From LMUY01 sp965198895 (GTDB lineage Bacteria; Pseudomonadota; Alphaproteobacteria; Acetobacterales; Acetobacteraceae), in assembly GCA_965198895.1 (NCBI GenBank), contig OZ240676.1, positions 3,720,001-3,784,000 on the forward strand: 64,000 nucleotides of DNA, read 5' to 3'. Positions 27,201 through 36,855 of this stretch are shown here, one piece after another (within the stretch, counting starts at the first letter, position 1; each line of letters starts with the position of its first letter). Under the pieces are notes generated by a model. The model saw only the letters and a program-made list of their open reading frames with translations. It was not told the origin of the DNA and ran no database searches. Position numbers and translations under genes: made by a program.

Positions 27201-27863
27201 TTAAACGAAGACGCGAGGCCACGCGTCACGCAAGGCGAGGTCCACATCCTCCAGCGTGGTTGTCAATCCGAGCGCCTCCAAGCTGGTGACGCCGTGGTCG
27301 CGTATCCCGCACGGCACGATCCCATCGAAATGGCCGAGATCCGGGGAGACGTTCACCGCGATCCCATGCCAACTCACCCAGCGCGTGACCCGGACTCCGA
27401 TGGCGGCAATCTTGCTCTCCCCGGCCCCGTCTGCCACCCAGATCCCAACCCGCCCAGCGCGGCGTTCGGCCCGAACGTTGAAGCTGTCGAGCGCCAGGAT
27501 CAACCATTCCTCCAGCCCCCACACATACGCGCGGACATCGCGGGGGGCGACCTGCCCGTGGGGCCGGGTCAGGTCCAGCATCACGTAGGCGGTGCGCTGG
27601 CCCGGGCCGTGATACGTCCATTGTCCGCCCCGCCCGGCGGCAAAGGTCGGAAAGCCCTGCGGGTTCAGCAGGTCACCGGGTTGCGCGCTGGTCCCGGACG
27701 TGTAGAGCGGCGGATGCTGCAACAGCCAGACCGTTTCCTCCGCCGACCCGGCGCGAATCGCCGCCGACTGGTCCTGCATTGCGGTGAGCGCGGAGGGATA
27801 GTCCACCAGCGCGTCGGAAACCCGCCAACGCAAAGCTGCCCCGGTTGATACCAGCAAATCCAT
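27201..27863 (-). CDS. lipB: Octanoyltransferase (lipoate biosynthesis)
   Basis: A 220-residue LipB, which moves octanoyl from acyl-carrier protein to lipoyl domains. The substrate region GGQWTYHGPGQRTAYVMLDL is typical. The catalytic pair is visible: Lys in GESKIAAIGVR and Cys in GIVPCGIRDHGVTSL. No lipA is adjacent. It is transcribed divergently from tRNA-Leu, whose 5' end is only 24 bases away. Confidence 0.95.
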   Translation of the reverse strand: MDLLVSTGAALRWRVSDALVDYPSALTAMQDQSAAIRAGSAEETVWLLQHPPLYTSGTSAQPGDLLNPQGFPTFAAGRGGQWTYHGPGQRTAYVMLDLTRPHGQVAPRDVRAYVWGLEEWLILALDSFNVRAERRAGRVGIWVADGAGESKIAAIGVRVTRWVSWHGIAVNVSPDLGHFDGIVPCGIRDHGVTSLEALGLTTTLEDVDLALRDAWPRVFV

Positions 27864-27887
27864 CCGCTATACGCCGCCGTCTACGAT

Positions 27888-27970
27888 GCGGTCGTGGCGA
27901 AATGGTAGACGCGCAAGCTTGAGGTGCTTGTGGGGGAAACCCTGTGGAAGTTCGAGTCTTCTCGACCGCA
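27888..27970 (+). tRNA. tRNA-Leu (GAG anticodon)
   Basis: A 7-bp acceptor stem (GCGGTCG/CGACCGC), an anticodon stem CAAGC/GCTTG with loop TTGAGGT (anticodon GAG at 27921-27923), a long class II variable arm (TGGGGGAAACCC) and a T-arm around GTTCGAGTC. The discriminator base is A. No CCA is encoded. Confidence 0.95.
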
Positions 27971-28045
27971 TTCAAAAATATCCAGTTTCGGGGCTAGGTT
28001 GCATGTTCGCCGTCCCCGCCGGTAACTGTCGGCAGAGGGAGTGAC

Positions 28046-30325
28046 ATGGCGATGGACGAGGACTTCCGGAAGGCTGCGCTGGACTATCACCGGCTGCCCC
28101 ACCCAGGAAAGCTGGAGGTTGTGCCGACAAAGCGCATGGCCACGCAGCGGGATCTGGCTCTGGCCTATTCCCCGGGCGTCGCCGCAGCTTGCGAGGAGAT
28201 CAAGGCCAACCCCCTGACCGCCTACGACTACACCGCCCGGGGCAACCTGGTCGGCGTGGTGTCTAACGGCACGGCCGTGCTGGGGCTGGGCAATATCGGC
28301 GCCCTTGCCGGCAAGCCGGTTATGGAGGGCAAGGCCGTGCTCTTCAAGAAATTTGCCGGCATCGACTGCTTCGATATCGAGGTCGACGCTGACGATCCGG
28401 ACCGCTTCGTCGAGGTCGTGGCCGCGCTGGAACCGACTTTCGGCGCCATCAATCTCGAGGACATCAAGGCCCCCGAGTGCTTCGACATCGAGCGCCGGTT
28501 GCGCGAGCGGATGAAGATCCCGGTGTTCCATGACGACCAGCACGGCACTGCCATCATCGTGGCCGCCGCGGTGCGCAATGGGCTGGAATTGCAGGGCAAG
28601 CGCATCGGCGACGTCCGCCTGGTCACCTCCGGTGCCGGTGCCGCCGCCCTGGCCTGCGTAGCCCTGCTCTGCGAGATGGGCCTCAAGCCCGAGAACGTGA
28701 CGCTCACCGACATCAAGGGCGTGATCTACGCCGGACGCGACGACGACATGCTGCCCAACATGGAGCGGTTCGCGAACCCGTCCAATGCCCGCACGCTGGA
28801 GGAAGCGCTCCCTGGCGCCGACATCTTCCTCGGCCTGTCCGCCCCGCGCGTGCTGAAGGCCGAGTGGTTGCCCCTGCTCGCAGACAAGCCGCTGATCCTG
28901 GCGCTGGCCAATCCCGAGCCCGAAATCCTGCCGGAAGCGGTTCGCGCGGTTCGGCCGGATGCCATCGTCGCCACCGGGCGCAGCGACTATCCGAACCAGG
29001 TCAATAACGTCCTGTGCTTCCCCTTCATCTTCCGCGGCGCGCTGGACGTCGGCGCCACCACGATCAACGAGGAGATGAAGGTCGCCTGCGTCGAGGCCAT
29101 CGCCGTCCTGGCCCGGGTCGAGGCGAGCGAGGTTGTCGCCGCGGCCTATGGCGGTGCGGCCCCGGTGTTCGGGCCCGACTACATCATCCCCAAGCCGTTC
29201 GACCCGCGCCTGATCCTGCAGATCGCGCCCGCCGTCGCCCAAGCGGCCATGCGCAGCGGCGTCGCGACCCGCCCGATCGAGGATTTCGCCGCCTACCGCC
29301 ATGGCCTCGAGGTGTTCGTCTACCGCTCCGGCCAACTGATGCGGCCGGTGTTCGAGGCTGCCCGCAAGTCGCCGCGCCGCATCGTCTATGCCGATGGCGA
29401 GGACGAGCGGGTGCTGCGCGCCGTGCAGACGGTCGTCGACGAGGGGATCGCCCAACCCATCCTGATCGGGCGCCGTGGCGTGATTGCCTCGCGCGTGGCG
29501 GAAATGGGCCTGCGGCTGGACTTGGACAATAGCGTGCGGGTGCTCGACCCGGCGGTGGACCGCGACGTGTTCGACCCATTGGTTGCACAATATCAATTGC
29601 TTGTCGGCCGCCGTGGCGTGCCGTCCGACGCCGCTGCCCGCCGCATGCGCAACCGCGTCACGGTGGTGGCGTCGATGCTGCTGCATTCGGGGCAGGCAGA
29701 TGCGGCCATCGTCGGTGGATCCGGCGACTGGCAGCGCCATCTGACCTACGCGCTGCCGATCATCCCGAAGCGCGCCACAGTCTCACGGGTATACGCCCTG
29801 TCGGCGCTGATCCTGAACAACGGTGCGCTATTTTTCTGCGACACCCACGTGACCATCGATCCGACGGCCGAGGAGGTCGCGGAGATGACGCTGCTCGCCG
29901 CCGAGGTGGTGAAGAGCTTCGGCATCATCCCGAAGGCGGCCTTGCTGTCGCACTCGTCGTTCGGGGGCGGCAACTCCGCGCCGGCGCGCAAGATGCGGCG
30001 GGCGCTGGGGCTGATCCGCGATCAGGCGCCCGAACTGGAAGTAGACGGCGAAATGCACGCCGACGCGGCCCTGAGCGAGGCGATCCGCGACCGTGCGGTG
30101 CCCGATAGCCAGCTATCCGGCACCGCCAACCTGCTCGTGATGCCTGGGCTGGACGCCGCGAACATTGCGTTCAACCTCCTGAAGGCGAGCGGCGACGGTC
30201 TGCCGGTCGGCCCGATCCTGCTGGGCATGAGCCGCCCGCTCCACGTGCTGGTGCCGAGCGTGACCGCGCGCGGCATCGTCAACCTCAGCGCCATCGCAGC
30301 AACGGAAGCGCTGAGTTCGGCGTGA
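28046..30325 (+). CDS. maeB: NADP-dependent malic enzyme with C-terminal phosphotransacetylase-like domain
   Basis: A 759-residue MaeB-type enzyme: malate + NADP to pyruvate + CO2 + NADPH. The malic enzyme part covers about residues 1-430 (YSPGVAAACEEI; FHDDQHGTAIIVAAA; the nucleotide-binding VTSGAGAAALACV). The phosphate acetyltransferase-like domain covers about 440-755 (LLSHSSFGGGNSAPA; ANLLVMPGLDAANIAFNLL). In studied homologues this domain senses acetyl-CoA rather than catalysing. ATG GCG ATG: the first is used. Confidence 0.95.
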   Translation: MAMDEDFRKAALDYHRLPHPGKLEVVPTKRMATQRDLALAYSPGVAAACEEIKANPLTAYDYTARGNLVGVVSNGTAVLGLGNIGALAGKPVMEGKAVLFKKFAGIDCFDIEVDADDPDRFVEVVAALEPTFGAINLEDIKAPECFDIERRLRERMKIPVFHDDQHGTAIIVAAAVRNGLELQGKRIGDVRLVTSGAGAAALACVALLCEMGLKPENVTLTDIKGVIYAGRDDDMLPNMERFANPSNARTLEEALPGADIFLGLSAPRVLKAEWLPLLADKPLILALANPEPEILPEAVRAVRPDAIVATGRSDYPNQVNNVLCFPFIFRGALDVGATTINEEMKVACVEAIAVLARVEASEVVAAAYGGAAPVFGPDYIIPKPFDPRLILQIAPAVAQAAMRSGVATRPIEDFAAYRHGLEVFVYRSGQLMRPVFEAARKSPRRIVYADGEDERVLRAVQTVVDEGIAQPILIGRRGVIASRVAEMGLRLDLDNSVRVLDPAVDRDVFDPLVAQYQLLVGRRGVPSDAAARRMRNRVTVVASMLLHSGQADAAIVGGSGDWQRHLTYALPIIPKRATVSRVYALSALILNNGALFFCDTHVTIDPTAEEVAEMTLLAAEVVKSFGIIPKAALLSHSSFGGGNSAPARKMRRALGLIRDQAPELEVDGEMHADAALSEAIRDRAVPDSQLSGTANLLVMPGLDAANIAFNLLKASGDGLPVGPILLGMSRPLHVLVPSVTARGIVNLSAIAATEALSSA

Positions 30326-30439
30326 TACGGTCGGCAAGGTCGCCCCGAATGGTTCTTGCTGGCATGTCGGGGCCGTGCCACCAATCACACATTCGCGGTC
30401 TGCCGCGGACAAGAATGAGACCTTAGATCAGGATCCGCC

Positions 30440-31309
30440 ATGAAGCCGCTGCGTAAGGCCGTTCTTCCCGTGGCAGGGCTCGGGACCCGCTTCCTGCCTG
30501 CGACCAAGGCGACGGCGAAGGAAATGCTCCCCGTCGTCGACAAGCCACTGATCCAGTATGCCGTCGAGGAGGCTCGTGCCGCAGGGATCGAGCAGTTCTG
30601 CATGGTCACCGGCCGCGGCAAGACCGGACTGGTCGAGCATTTCGACATTGCCTTCGAACTCGAAGCCACGCTCAAGGAGCGCGGCAAACACGAGATCATG
30701 CAGATGCTGCGGGAGATGGCGGTGCAGCCCGGCTCCATCGCCACCGTTCGCCAGCAGGTGCCGCTCGGCCTGGGTCACGCCATCTGGTGCGCCCGCTCGT
30801 TCATCGGAGACGACCCGTTCGCCATCCTGCTGCCAGACGACCTGGTGCTGAGCAAGACGCCGTGCCTGAAGCAGTTGGCCGATGCCTACAATGAGACCGG
30901 CGGCAACGTCGTCGCCGTGACCGAAGTGCCGCGGGAGCAGACCAACCGTTACGGCATTCTGGAGATTGGCAGCGACGATGGCCGTCTGGTAGACGTCAAG
31001 GGCCTGGTGGAGAAGCCCGACCCGGCGGTGGCGCCCTCCAACCTGTCCATTATCGGCCGTTACGTGTTGATGCCGGAAGTGCTGCAATACCTCTCCAAGA
31101 TGGAGCGCGGCGCCGGCAACGAGGTCCAGTTGACCGACGCCATGGCCAAGATGATCGGCCAGGTCCCTTTCCACGGCCTGCGCTACGAGGGCGAGCGGTT
31201 CGACTGCGGCGACAAGATCGGCTTCCTCGAGGCGCAGATCGCCTTCGCCCTGCAGCGGCCCGAACTCAGCGGCGCCGTTCGAAAGTTCCTGACCAAGTAC
31301 CGCGATTGA
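30440..31309 (+). CDS. galU: UTP-glucose-1-phosphate uridylyltransferase
   Basis: A 289-residue enzyme that makes UDP-glucose for polysaccharides and glycolipids. The nucleotidyl-transfer N-terminus AVLPVAGLGTRFLPATKATAKE is followed by the usual LPVVDKPLIQYAVEEA, with PLGLGHAIWCA and FAILLPDDLV further on. The phosphohexomutase gene starts 7 bases later, so the pair can turn a hexose-6-phosphate into UDP-glucose. Confidence 0.95.
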   Translation: MKPLRKAVLPVAGLGTRFLPATKATAKEMLPVVDKPLIQYAVEEARAAGIEQFCMVTGRGKTGLVEHFDIAFELEATLKERGKHEIMQMLREMAVQPGSIATVRQQVPLGLGHAIWCARSFIGDDPFAILLPDDLVLSKTPCLKQLADAYNETGGNVVAVTEVPREQTNRYGILEIGSDDGRLVDVKGLVEKPDPAVAPSNLSIIGRYVLMPEVLQYLSKMERGAGNEVQLTDAMAKMIGQVPFHGLRYEGERFDCGDKIGFLEAQIAFALQRPELSGAVRKFLTKYRD

Positions 31310-31316
31310 GACCTCG

Positions 31317-32726
31317 ATGACCTTCCGCCATGACTTCGATCCCACCTCGCTGCGCGAGTATGACATCCGTGGCGTCGTCGGGCGCACGCTGCACCCCGCC
31401 GACGCCTTCGCGATCGGGCGGTGCTTCGGCACTGTGGTCGCGCGGGCCGGCGGCAAGACGGTTGCAGTTGGGTTCGACGGCCGCCTGTCGTCGCCGTCGT
31501 TGGAGCCGGAACTAGTGCGCGGCTTGATGGCGTGCGGGCTCGAGGTATTGCGCGTCGGCCTTTGCCCGACGCCAATGCTGTACTACACCGCCACTACGCA
31601 CGAGACCGCGGGCGCAGTGATGGTGACCGGCAGCCACAACCCGCCAGATTACAACGGTTTCAAGATGATGCTCGGCCGCAAGCCGTTCTTCGGGCCGCAG
31701 ATCGCCCAGCTCGGCACCATGGCCGCCGCGGGTGACGTGGTGGGGGAGGCACCGGGTTCGGTGCGCGACGTGGACGTCGCCGCAGACTACATCACGCGCC
31801 TGATCAGCGATTGGGACGGCGGCGACCGCATCCTCAACGTCGTCTGGGACAACGGCAACGGCGCGGCGGGCGAGGTGCTGCAACGCCTGGTGCGCTCCTT
31901 GCCCGGCAAGCACACGGTGCTGTTCGGTGACATCGACGGCAAGTTCCCGAACCACCACCCCGATCCGACCGTGCCGAAGAACCTCGAGCAGCTGATCGCC
32001 GCCGTGAAGCAGCAGGGTGCCGATCTCGGCATCGCTTTCGATGGCGATGCGGATCGTATCGGTGTTGTGGACGACAGCGGCACCATGCTGTTCGGCGACC
32101 AGCTGCTGGTGATCCTGGCGCGCGACGTGCTGAAGACGCACCCGAAAGGCACCATCATCGCCGACGTGAAGGCAAGCCAGGTGCTGTTCGATGAAGTCGG
32201 CCGTGCCGGTGGCACGCCGCTGATGTGGAAGACCGGACACTCGCTGATCAAGGCCAAGATGGCCGAAACCGGCTCCCCCCTGGCCGGCGAGATGAGCGGC
32301 CACGTGTTCTTCGCCGACCGCTGGTACGGCTTCGACGACGCGCTGTATGCCGCCGTGCGCCTGCTCGGCATCGTGGCCCGGATGGATGCCAAGCTCTCGG
32401 CCGTGCGTCTGGCGATGCCGCAGGTGATCAACACCCCCGAGCTTCGTTTCGACTGCCCCGATACCCGCAAGTTCGGCGTGATCGAGGAAGTGGCGGCCCG
32501 GCTGAAGCAGGAGGGCGCCACCGTCGCCGACATCGACGGCGTTCGGGTCATGACCGAGGATGGCTGGTGGCTGCTGCGTGCGTCCAACACCCAGGCGGTG
32601 CTGGTGGCGCGGTGCGAGGCGACCAGCGAGGCCGGACTGGACCGGCTGAAGGCTGCGTTGTCGGCTCAGCTCGAGGCCTCTGGACTGGCCGCGCCCGACT
32701 TCACGGGTGAGAACGCCGGGCATTGA
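31317..32726 (+). CDS. Phosphomannomutase/phosphoglucomutase
   Basis: A 469-residue alpha-D-phosphohexomutase. The phosphoserine loop VMVTGSHNPPDYNGFK lies near residue 105, the Mg-binding loop AFDGDADRIG near residue 240, the sugar-binding loop GEMSGHVFF in the third domain, and the phosphate-binding RASNTQAVLVARCEA near the end. It follows galU directly. AlgC/ManB-type dual specificity is likely, but the preferred sugar is not shown by the sequence. Confidence 0.93.
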   Translation: MTFRHDFDPTSLREYDIRGVVGRTLHPADAFAIGRCFGTVVARAGGKTVAVGFDGRLSSPSLEPELVRGLMACGLEVLRVGLCPTPMLYYTATTHETAGAVMVTGSHNPPDYNGFKMMLGRKPFFGPQIAQLGTMAAAGDVVGEAPGSVRDVDVAADYITRLISDWDGGDRILNVVWDNGNGAAGEVLQRLVRSLPGKHTVLFGDIDGKFPNHHPDPTVPKNLEQLIAAVKQQGADLGIAFDGDADRIGVVDDSGTMLFGDQLLVILARDVLKTHPKGTIIADVKASQVLFDEVGRAGGTPLMWKTGHSLIKAKMAETGSPLAGEMSGHVFFADRWYGFDDALYAAVRLLGIVARMDAKLSAVRLAMPQVINTPELRFDCPDTRKFGVIEEVAARLKQEGATVADIDGVRVMTEDGWWLLRASNTQAVLVARCEATSEAGLDRLKAALSAQLEASGLAAPDFTGENAGH

Positions 32727-32824
32727 GGGTCGACACGCCGAGCCAATCGCGCTCGGCTGCCGCACCCCGAGTTCGTCGTCCCTCGAGGCAGAGGGAGTAG
32801 GTCAGTGGCAGTAGGCAAGCTGCG

Positions 32825-33541
32825 GTGAGGGACCTTTCGACCCGGATCGAAGATCGGCTGATCGTGGCACTCGACGTGCCCACATTGGACGACGCCCGCA
32901 GGCTGGTCGACAGGCTCGAGGGCGCTGTCACGTTCTACAAGCTCGGCATGTGGCTGCTGTTCCAACCCGGTGCCGATGCCTTCACCGCCGAACTGGTGCA
33001 GAACGGCTGCAAAATCTTCCTCGACTACAAGCTCTACGACATCGGCGAGACGGTGCGCCACGGCGTCGCGTCGGTCGCGCAACGCGGAGCGCGGTTCCTG
33101 ACCGTGCATGGTGACCCGGCGATTCTGCAAGCGGCGGTGGCCGGGGCGGCTGGGTCTTCCCTGGGCATACTGGCAGTGACCGTTCTCACCAGCCTCGACG
33201 AACAGACGCTGCGGAGCATGGGCTACGCCATAGGCCTGAAAGACCTGGTAAGCCGCCGGGCCCGCGATGCGGCGGAGGCGGGCTGCGTTGGCATCATCGC
33301 CTCAGCCGCGGATGACCCGAATGCCTTGCGGGAGGCCGCGGGCCGTGACCTGCTCGTCGTGACGCCGGGTATCCGCATGCCCGGCGACGAGTCTGGCGAC
33401 CAGCGCCGCACCAGCACGCCCGGCGATGCGATCCGGCGTGGCGCCGATTACCTGGTGGTCGGCCGCCCGATCGTGCGGGCGGCAACACCGCGTGACGCCG
33501 CGAACCGGGTTCTCGCCGATATGGCGAACGCGGGGTCGTAA
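32825..33541 (+). CDS. pyrF: Orotidine 5'-phosphate decarboxylase
   Basis: A 238-residue enzyme for the last step of UMP synthesis. The catalytic D-x-K-x-x-D array is in FLDYKLYDIGETV, and the phosphate-gripping VTPGIRMPGDESGDQRR region is near the C-terminus. The start is a GTG at 32825 with a weak ribosome-binding site; no better in-frame start is seen, and ALDVPTLDDA then falls at the expected place. About 100 bases separate it from the mutase gene. Confidence 0.94.
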   Translation: MRDLSTRIEDRLIVALDVPTLDDARRLVDRLEGAVTFYKLGMWLLFQPGADAFTAELVQNGCKIFLDYKLYDIGETVRHGVASVAQRGARFLTVHGDPAILQAAVAGAAGSSLGILAVTVLTSLDEQTLRSMGYAIGLKDLVSRRARDAAEAGCVGIIASAADDPNALREAAGRDLLVVTPGIRMPGDESGDQRRTSTPGDAIRRGADYLVVGRPIVRAATPRDAANRVLADMANAGS

Positions 33542-33596
33542 CCGATCCAGCGACCGATCATTCTCGGCTATTCACCCGGCTGTTTCCGCGCAGAGC

Positions 33597-33896
33597 TCAG
33601 AAGGTCACGGTGACGAGAGGGGCCGTGCCCGTGCCCAGAGTCAGTTGCGGGCCAGCGGCTCCATTGAGGCTCACCAATGGCGCCAGAGCGCCGGGGCATG
33701 CAATCCCGACGCGCGGCAAGGTGGCCGCGTGGGCAGCTGTCGCGGATAGTGACGCCGTGCTGACCACGCAGGAGGATACGACATACGCGCTGACCGCAAT
33801 CGATGCCGACCCGGTCGGGGCTGTTGCTGCAGAGGCTGTATGGGAGACCAGACCGGCGGCTAGGGCAAGACAGCAGATCATGCGGAAAGACATCAT
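33597..33896 (-). CDS. Short spore-coat-U-like secreted protein
   Basis: A 99-residue protein with a signal peptide (MMSFRMICCLALAAGLVSHTASA) and the pilin-like start SASIAVSAYVVSSC, which resembles SASISVSATVLAYC of the pilin gene at 37558. It ends in VTVTF, like the VTVTLTY ends of the other subunits, but about 65 central residues of a normal domain are missing. It is the last gene of the pilus cluster, 110 bases after the previous one. It may be a reduced subunit or a decayed one. Confidence 0.6.
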   Translation of the reverse strand: MMSFRMICCLALAAGLVSHTASAATAPTGSASIAVSAYVVSSCVVSTASLSATAAHAATLPRVGIACPGALAPLVSLNGAAGPQLTLGTGTAPLVTVTF

Positions 33897-34006
33897 TTGG
33901 CGACACCCGTGCTACGATACCCTCTCTACTCTGTGCGGAGCTGATGGGTGCGGAGTACTGTCACATATGTGCCATGCAGTGAGACCGTGGCTTACAAATA
34001 AGACGT

Positions 34007-34483
34007 TTAGTATGTGACGGTCAAGATCAGTATGTCCTGATAGCTGCCAGGCCCCACACGCTGGTTTGCTGCAATACGGGCATAGGCCGTCAGTGTCTGC
34101 GTGACCGTGAGCACGCCGATGAGGATCGAGCCGGTCACACCGTTCGTGCCCCCCGTTCCGTCCCCCCAAACCGTCGTGCGCGCCACATTGCTGAACACCT
34201 GGTAGCTCAACCCGTACGCACCCGAGTTGAGGCTGCGCATCGCCACGGTCCCGCTCGAGCCGGCGGAGAGCGTCAGGGTATAGGGCAGCAACAAAACGAC
34301 CAGTCCCTGGCAAGCCACGGTCACGGTAGCGGTGGTATCCGTGGACGCAACGGCTTGGGGGTCGTACTGGCCGAACGCGGCCGCCGACGCTGAGACGCTA
34401 CAGCTTTGCGCTGCCACCCGCTGTATGCCGCCAGCCGCAAAGGCGCCGAGCAACGCGACGGTGAACAGGTTCGAACGGGACAT
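34007..34483 (-). CDS. Spore coat protein U domain pilus subunit
   Basis: A 158-residue secreted protein: signal peptide MSRSNLFTVALLGAFAAGG, then one spore-coat-U domain (AFGQYDP near the N-terminus; SYQVFSNVARTTVWGDGTGG in the middle; C-terminal beta-strand ending ILTVTY). Its ATG overlaps the usher stop (TGATG), so translation is coupled. Its position after the usher matches CsuE, the tip adhesin of Csu pili, but it has one domain, not two. Confidence 0.85.
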   Translation of the reverse strand: MSRSNLFTVALLGAFAAGGIQRVAAQSCSVSASAAAFGQYDPQAVASTDTTATVTVACQGLVVLLLPYTLTLSAGSSGTVAMRSLNSGAYGLSYQVFSNVARTTVWGDGTGGTNGVTGSILIGVLTVTQTLTAYARIAANQRVGPGSYQDILILTVTY

Positions 34484-36855
34484 CAGGTGCTTCCTTCGGT
34501 TGTGACACAGGTGAGCGTGCCGAGATCGGGCAGTGCGCCGGGATGCGGCTTGAAGGTGAAGGTGACTGCACACCGGCCCCGCAGCGTCTGCACCTCCAGC
34601 CGGTTGCTGGCTTTCAACTCGGTCACGAACACTGCGCCATCGTGACCGACCGGCATCGTGGCGGTCCCCAGCGTTGCGACCGAACCAGCGGGGATCGATT
34701 TGCCAGCCGAATCAGCCAAATGCAGCAATGCGCTCTCGCCCCGGTGCAGGTTGAACGAGACGTGCTGGCCCGAGCCCGCCGGTATCCGCACGTTCTGCGA
34801 GAGCGCCCCCGCAACGACGTCGCCGGGCAGGTCCAACGGGACGAGTGCGATCCGGTTGGGCTCCCAACCACGCAGATTCGGCAGCAGCAGCAGACCGGAC
34901 GAATTGGTTCGCCCGGCCGGCCGGTTTTCCTGCAGGACGCCGATGTCGCCGACGCCGTCGGTGTCCACGACGGCATAGCTGTCGTCGATCCGGTTCGAGG
35001 CGAACACGCCGTCAGGCACGGCGACGACCGCACCGGTGGCGCCGACGCGAAGCCCGGTATGCCCGGAGACGCGCTCCACCTCGCCCGTGGCCGTCGCGAA
35101 GGGTGCGACGTAGGTGGCCTGGCCGTCCTGCCGCGACGATGGGTCCCGCGATAGGCGGGCGCGCCATCCGATATCGCCGGGATCGACCGCCGCCTCGCCG
35201 GCATCCACCGCCGCAGATGGCCGGCCACCGGACAGCCCTGCCTCGGCCGTGACCACGGTCCGGTTGCCGAGCGGGATTGCGATGCCGAACGTCATGCCCG
35301 TCCCGGCGCCGCCATGAGCGAAATCGTGGTAGGCGTTGGCGTAGAACTGGACGTTGTGCGCGATCGGCCGCGTGTAGCTGATCGACAGGATGCGTGCGTT
35401 CAGGCCGGTCTGGTTGGCGTAGACGCCCGACGACGCCACCGGCAGCACGCCGCGCCCCTGGATCCCGACATAGGACAGATGCAGGGCGCCCAGCCCTTCC
35501 AGCGACAGGCCGACGCTCGCCCGGTCGATGGCGGCGGGGACTCGGTTCTGCTGGTTGGACGGCACGTCCTGGAACGCGCGCGTTGCCCGGGTCGTGGACA
35601 CCGACACGCTGAACAATCGCCCGGTCCGCTCGATGCCTGCCGAGACCTGGCCCCCCGCCGGGCCGCCGCGCACGCCGTGCATCGGATTGCTGACGGCAAA
35701 GGAGAGCGTCCCCACCGCCAGGTTCAGGATGTTGACCGTGGCCCCAGCCCCGCCCATTGCGACCCGGCCCGACACCTCCACGTGGGCCTCGGCCGTCAGA
35801 TAGTTGAACACGCCGTATCGTGCCGTGGCCGACCCGGCGGCTTGGGTGTAGCGATCGGTCTTGAGCGCGTAATCTTCGCGCAACCACCCGGCTTCGAGTG
35901 AGTAGGAGGCGAGACCCGGCGCCATCAGGGCCGGGCTGACGTAGAAGCTGACAGTCTGCACGTGCTGCTGCCCGGTCACGTCGCGGACCACGACGGCCAC
36001 GTCGTTCGCACCCGTCAGCACCGGCGGCTGCCGGATCTGGAATGGCCCCTGGTCCACCGGCTGGGAGGCCTGGCGGACGCTGTTCACGAACAGATCCACG
36101 GTGGATGGCACGTCCGCCCGGCCGCTCACCACGGGGATCGGATAGGTCACCAGATCGGGACGCGGCGCGAAGTCGGAGGTGACCTGCAGGCCGCCGATGC
36201 GGTATGGCCGGGTCCAGGAGAGGCCGGCGGTGATGATGTCGCCCACCTGCCAACGCCGCAGAGAGTCCGGTTCGGTCAGTGCGAGTGACGTGTCCAGCCG
36301 AGCCAGCGTCCGCGTCGGCGACCCGGTCTGCAACAACCAACCGGCACGCCCGATGATGCCCCAGGGCGTGTTGAACCGCTCGTCCAACAGCCCGCTGGCC
36401 AAGGTGCGGCCCTGCGCCCGGGTGGCGAGAACGTTGTAGTTGGTGACCAGGCCGAAGTCCGAGGCCGCCGTCGACATCGTCACCTTCGAGGGGGAAGCCG
36501 AGATCTGATTGGCGAGCAGCCCGGTATCCGGGATCTTGATCCGCAATGTCTGCGTCCGTTCCTCCAGCTGGAATTTCAGCCCGGGGATGTCGTCCAGCAT
36601 GATGCGGCCATCGAACCCGGTGGGGACGCCCTGGGTCTGCAGGCCGAGCGCGCGTAGATCGTCCGGCAATGCCGCGAGCCGTTCTCCGCGCTGGACGAAT
36701 TCTGCCTGGAGTTGCGTTGTGCGGCCGTTGACGACGACCTCGAACAGGCGCGAATCGTCTTCGGCCCGCAGAGGAAGCGGGCTCGGTCCAAGCAACCACA
36801 GCAGTGTCAGCGCGGGCAGGCGGCTACGGCGTACTTTGAAGGGGGGCCGGAGCAT
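34483..36855 (-). CDS. Outer-membrane fimbrial usher protein
   Basis: A 790-residue usher that forms the outer-membrane secretion pore for chaperone-usher pili. A signal peptide (to about residue 31, ending LRA) is followed by the N-terminal domain, then the 24-strand barrel (for example SYSLEAGWLREDYALKTDRY), a plug, and C-terminal domains (LLLPNLRGWEPNRIALVP). It overlaps the chaperone gene by 32 bases. It belongs to the archaic (Csu-like) group by its SCPU-type partners. Confidence 0.92.
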   Translation of the reverse strand: MLRPPFKVRRSRLPALTLLWLLGPSPLPLRAEDDSRLFEVVVNGRTTQLQAEFVQRGERLAALPDDLRALGLQTQGVPTGFDGRIMLDDIPGLKFQLEERTQTLRIKIPDTGLLANQISASPSKVTMSTAASDFGLVTNYNVLATRAQGRTLASGLLDERFNTPWGIIGRAGWLLQTGSPTRTLARLDTSLALTEPDSLRRWQVGDIITAGLSWTRPYRIGGLQVTSDFAPRPDLVTYPIPVVSGRADVPSTVDLFVNSVRQASQPVDQGPFQIRQPPVLTGANDVAVVVRDVTGQQHVQTVSFYVSPALMAPGLASYSLEAGWLREDYALKTDRYTQAAGSATARYGVFNYLTAEAHVEVSGRVAMGGAGATVNILNLAVGTLSFAVSNPMHGVRGGPAGGQVSAGIERTGRLFSVSVSTTRATRAFQDVPSNQQNRVPAAIDRASVGLSLEGLGALHLSYVGIQGRGVLPVASSGVYANQTGLNARILSISYTRPIAHNVQFYANAYHDFAHGGAGTGMTFGIAIPLGNRTVVTAEAGLSGGRPSAAVDAGEAAVDPGDIGWRARLSRDPSSRQDGQATYVAPFATATGEVERVSGHTGLRVGATGAVVAVPDGVFASNRIDDSYAVVDTDGVGDIGVLQENRPAGRTNSSGLLLLPNLRGWEPNRIALVPLDLPGDVVAGALSQNVRIPAGSGQHVSFNLHRGESALLHLADSAGKSIPAGSVATLGTATMPVGHDGAVFVTELKASNRLEVQTLRGRCAVTFTFKPHPGALPDLGTLTCVTTEGST

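Noticed and set aside
27881..29740. Minus-strand open frame (619 codons) opposite the malic enzyme and tRNA-Leu
   Set aside because: Antisense shadow of maeB; it even reads through the tRNA gene.
35012..36799. Second minus-strand frame inside the usher gene (595 codons)
   Set aside because: Arg/Gly/Pro-rich frame-shifted reading of the usher; no domain seen.
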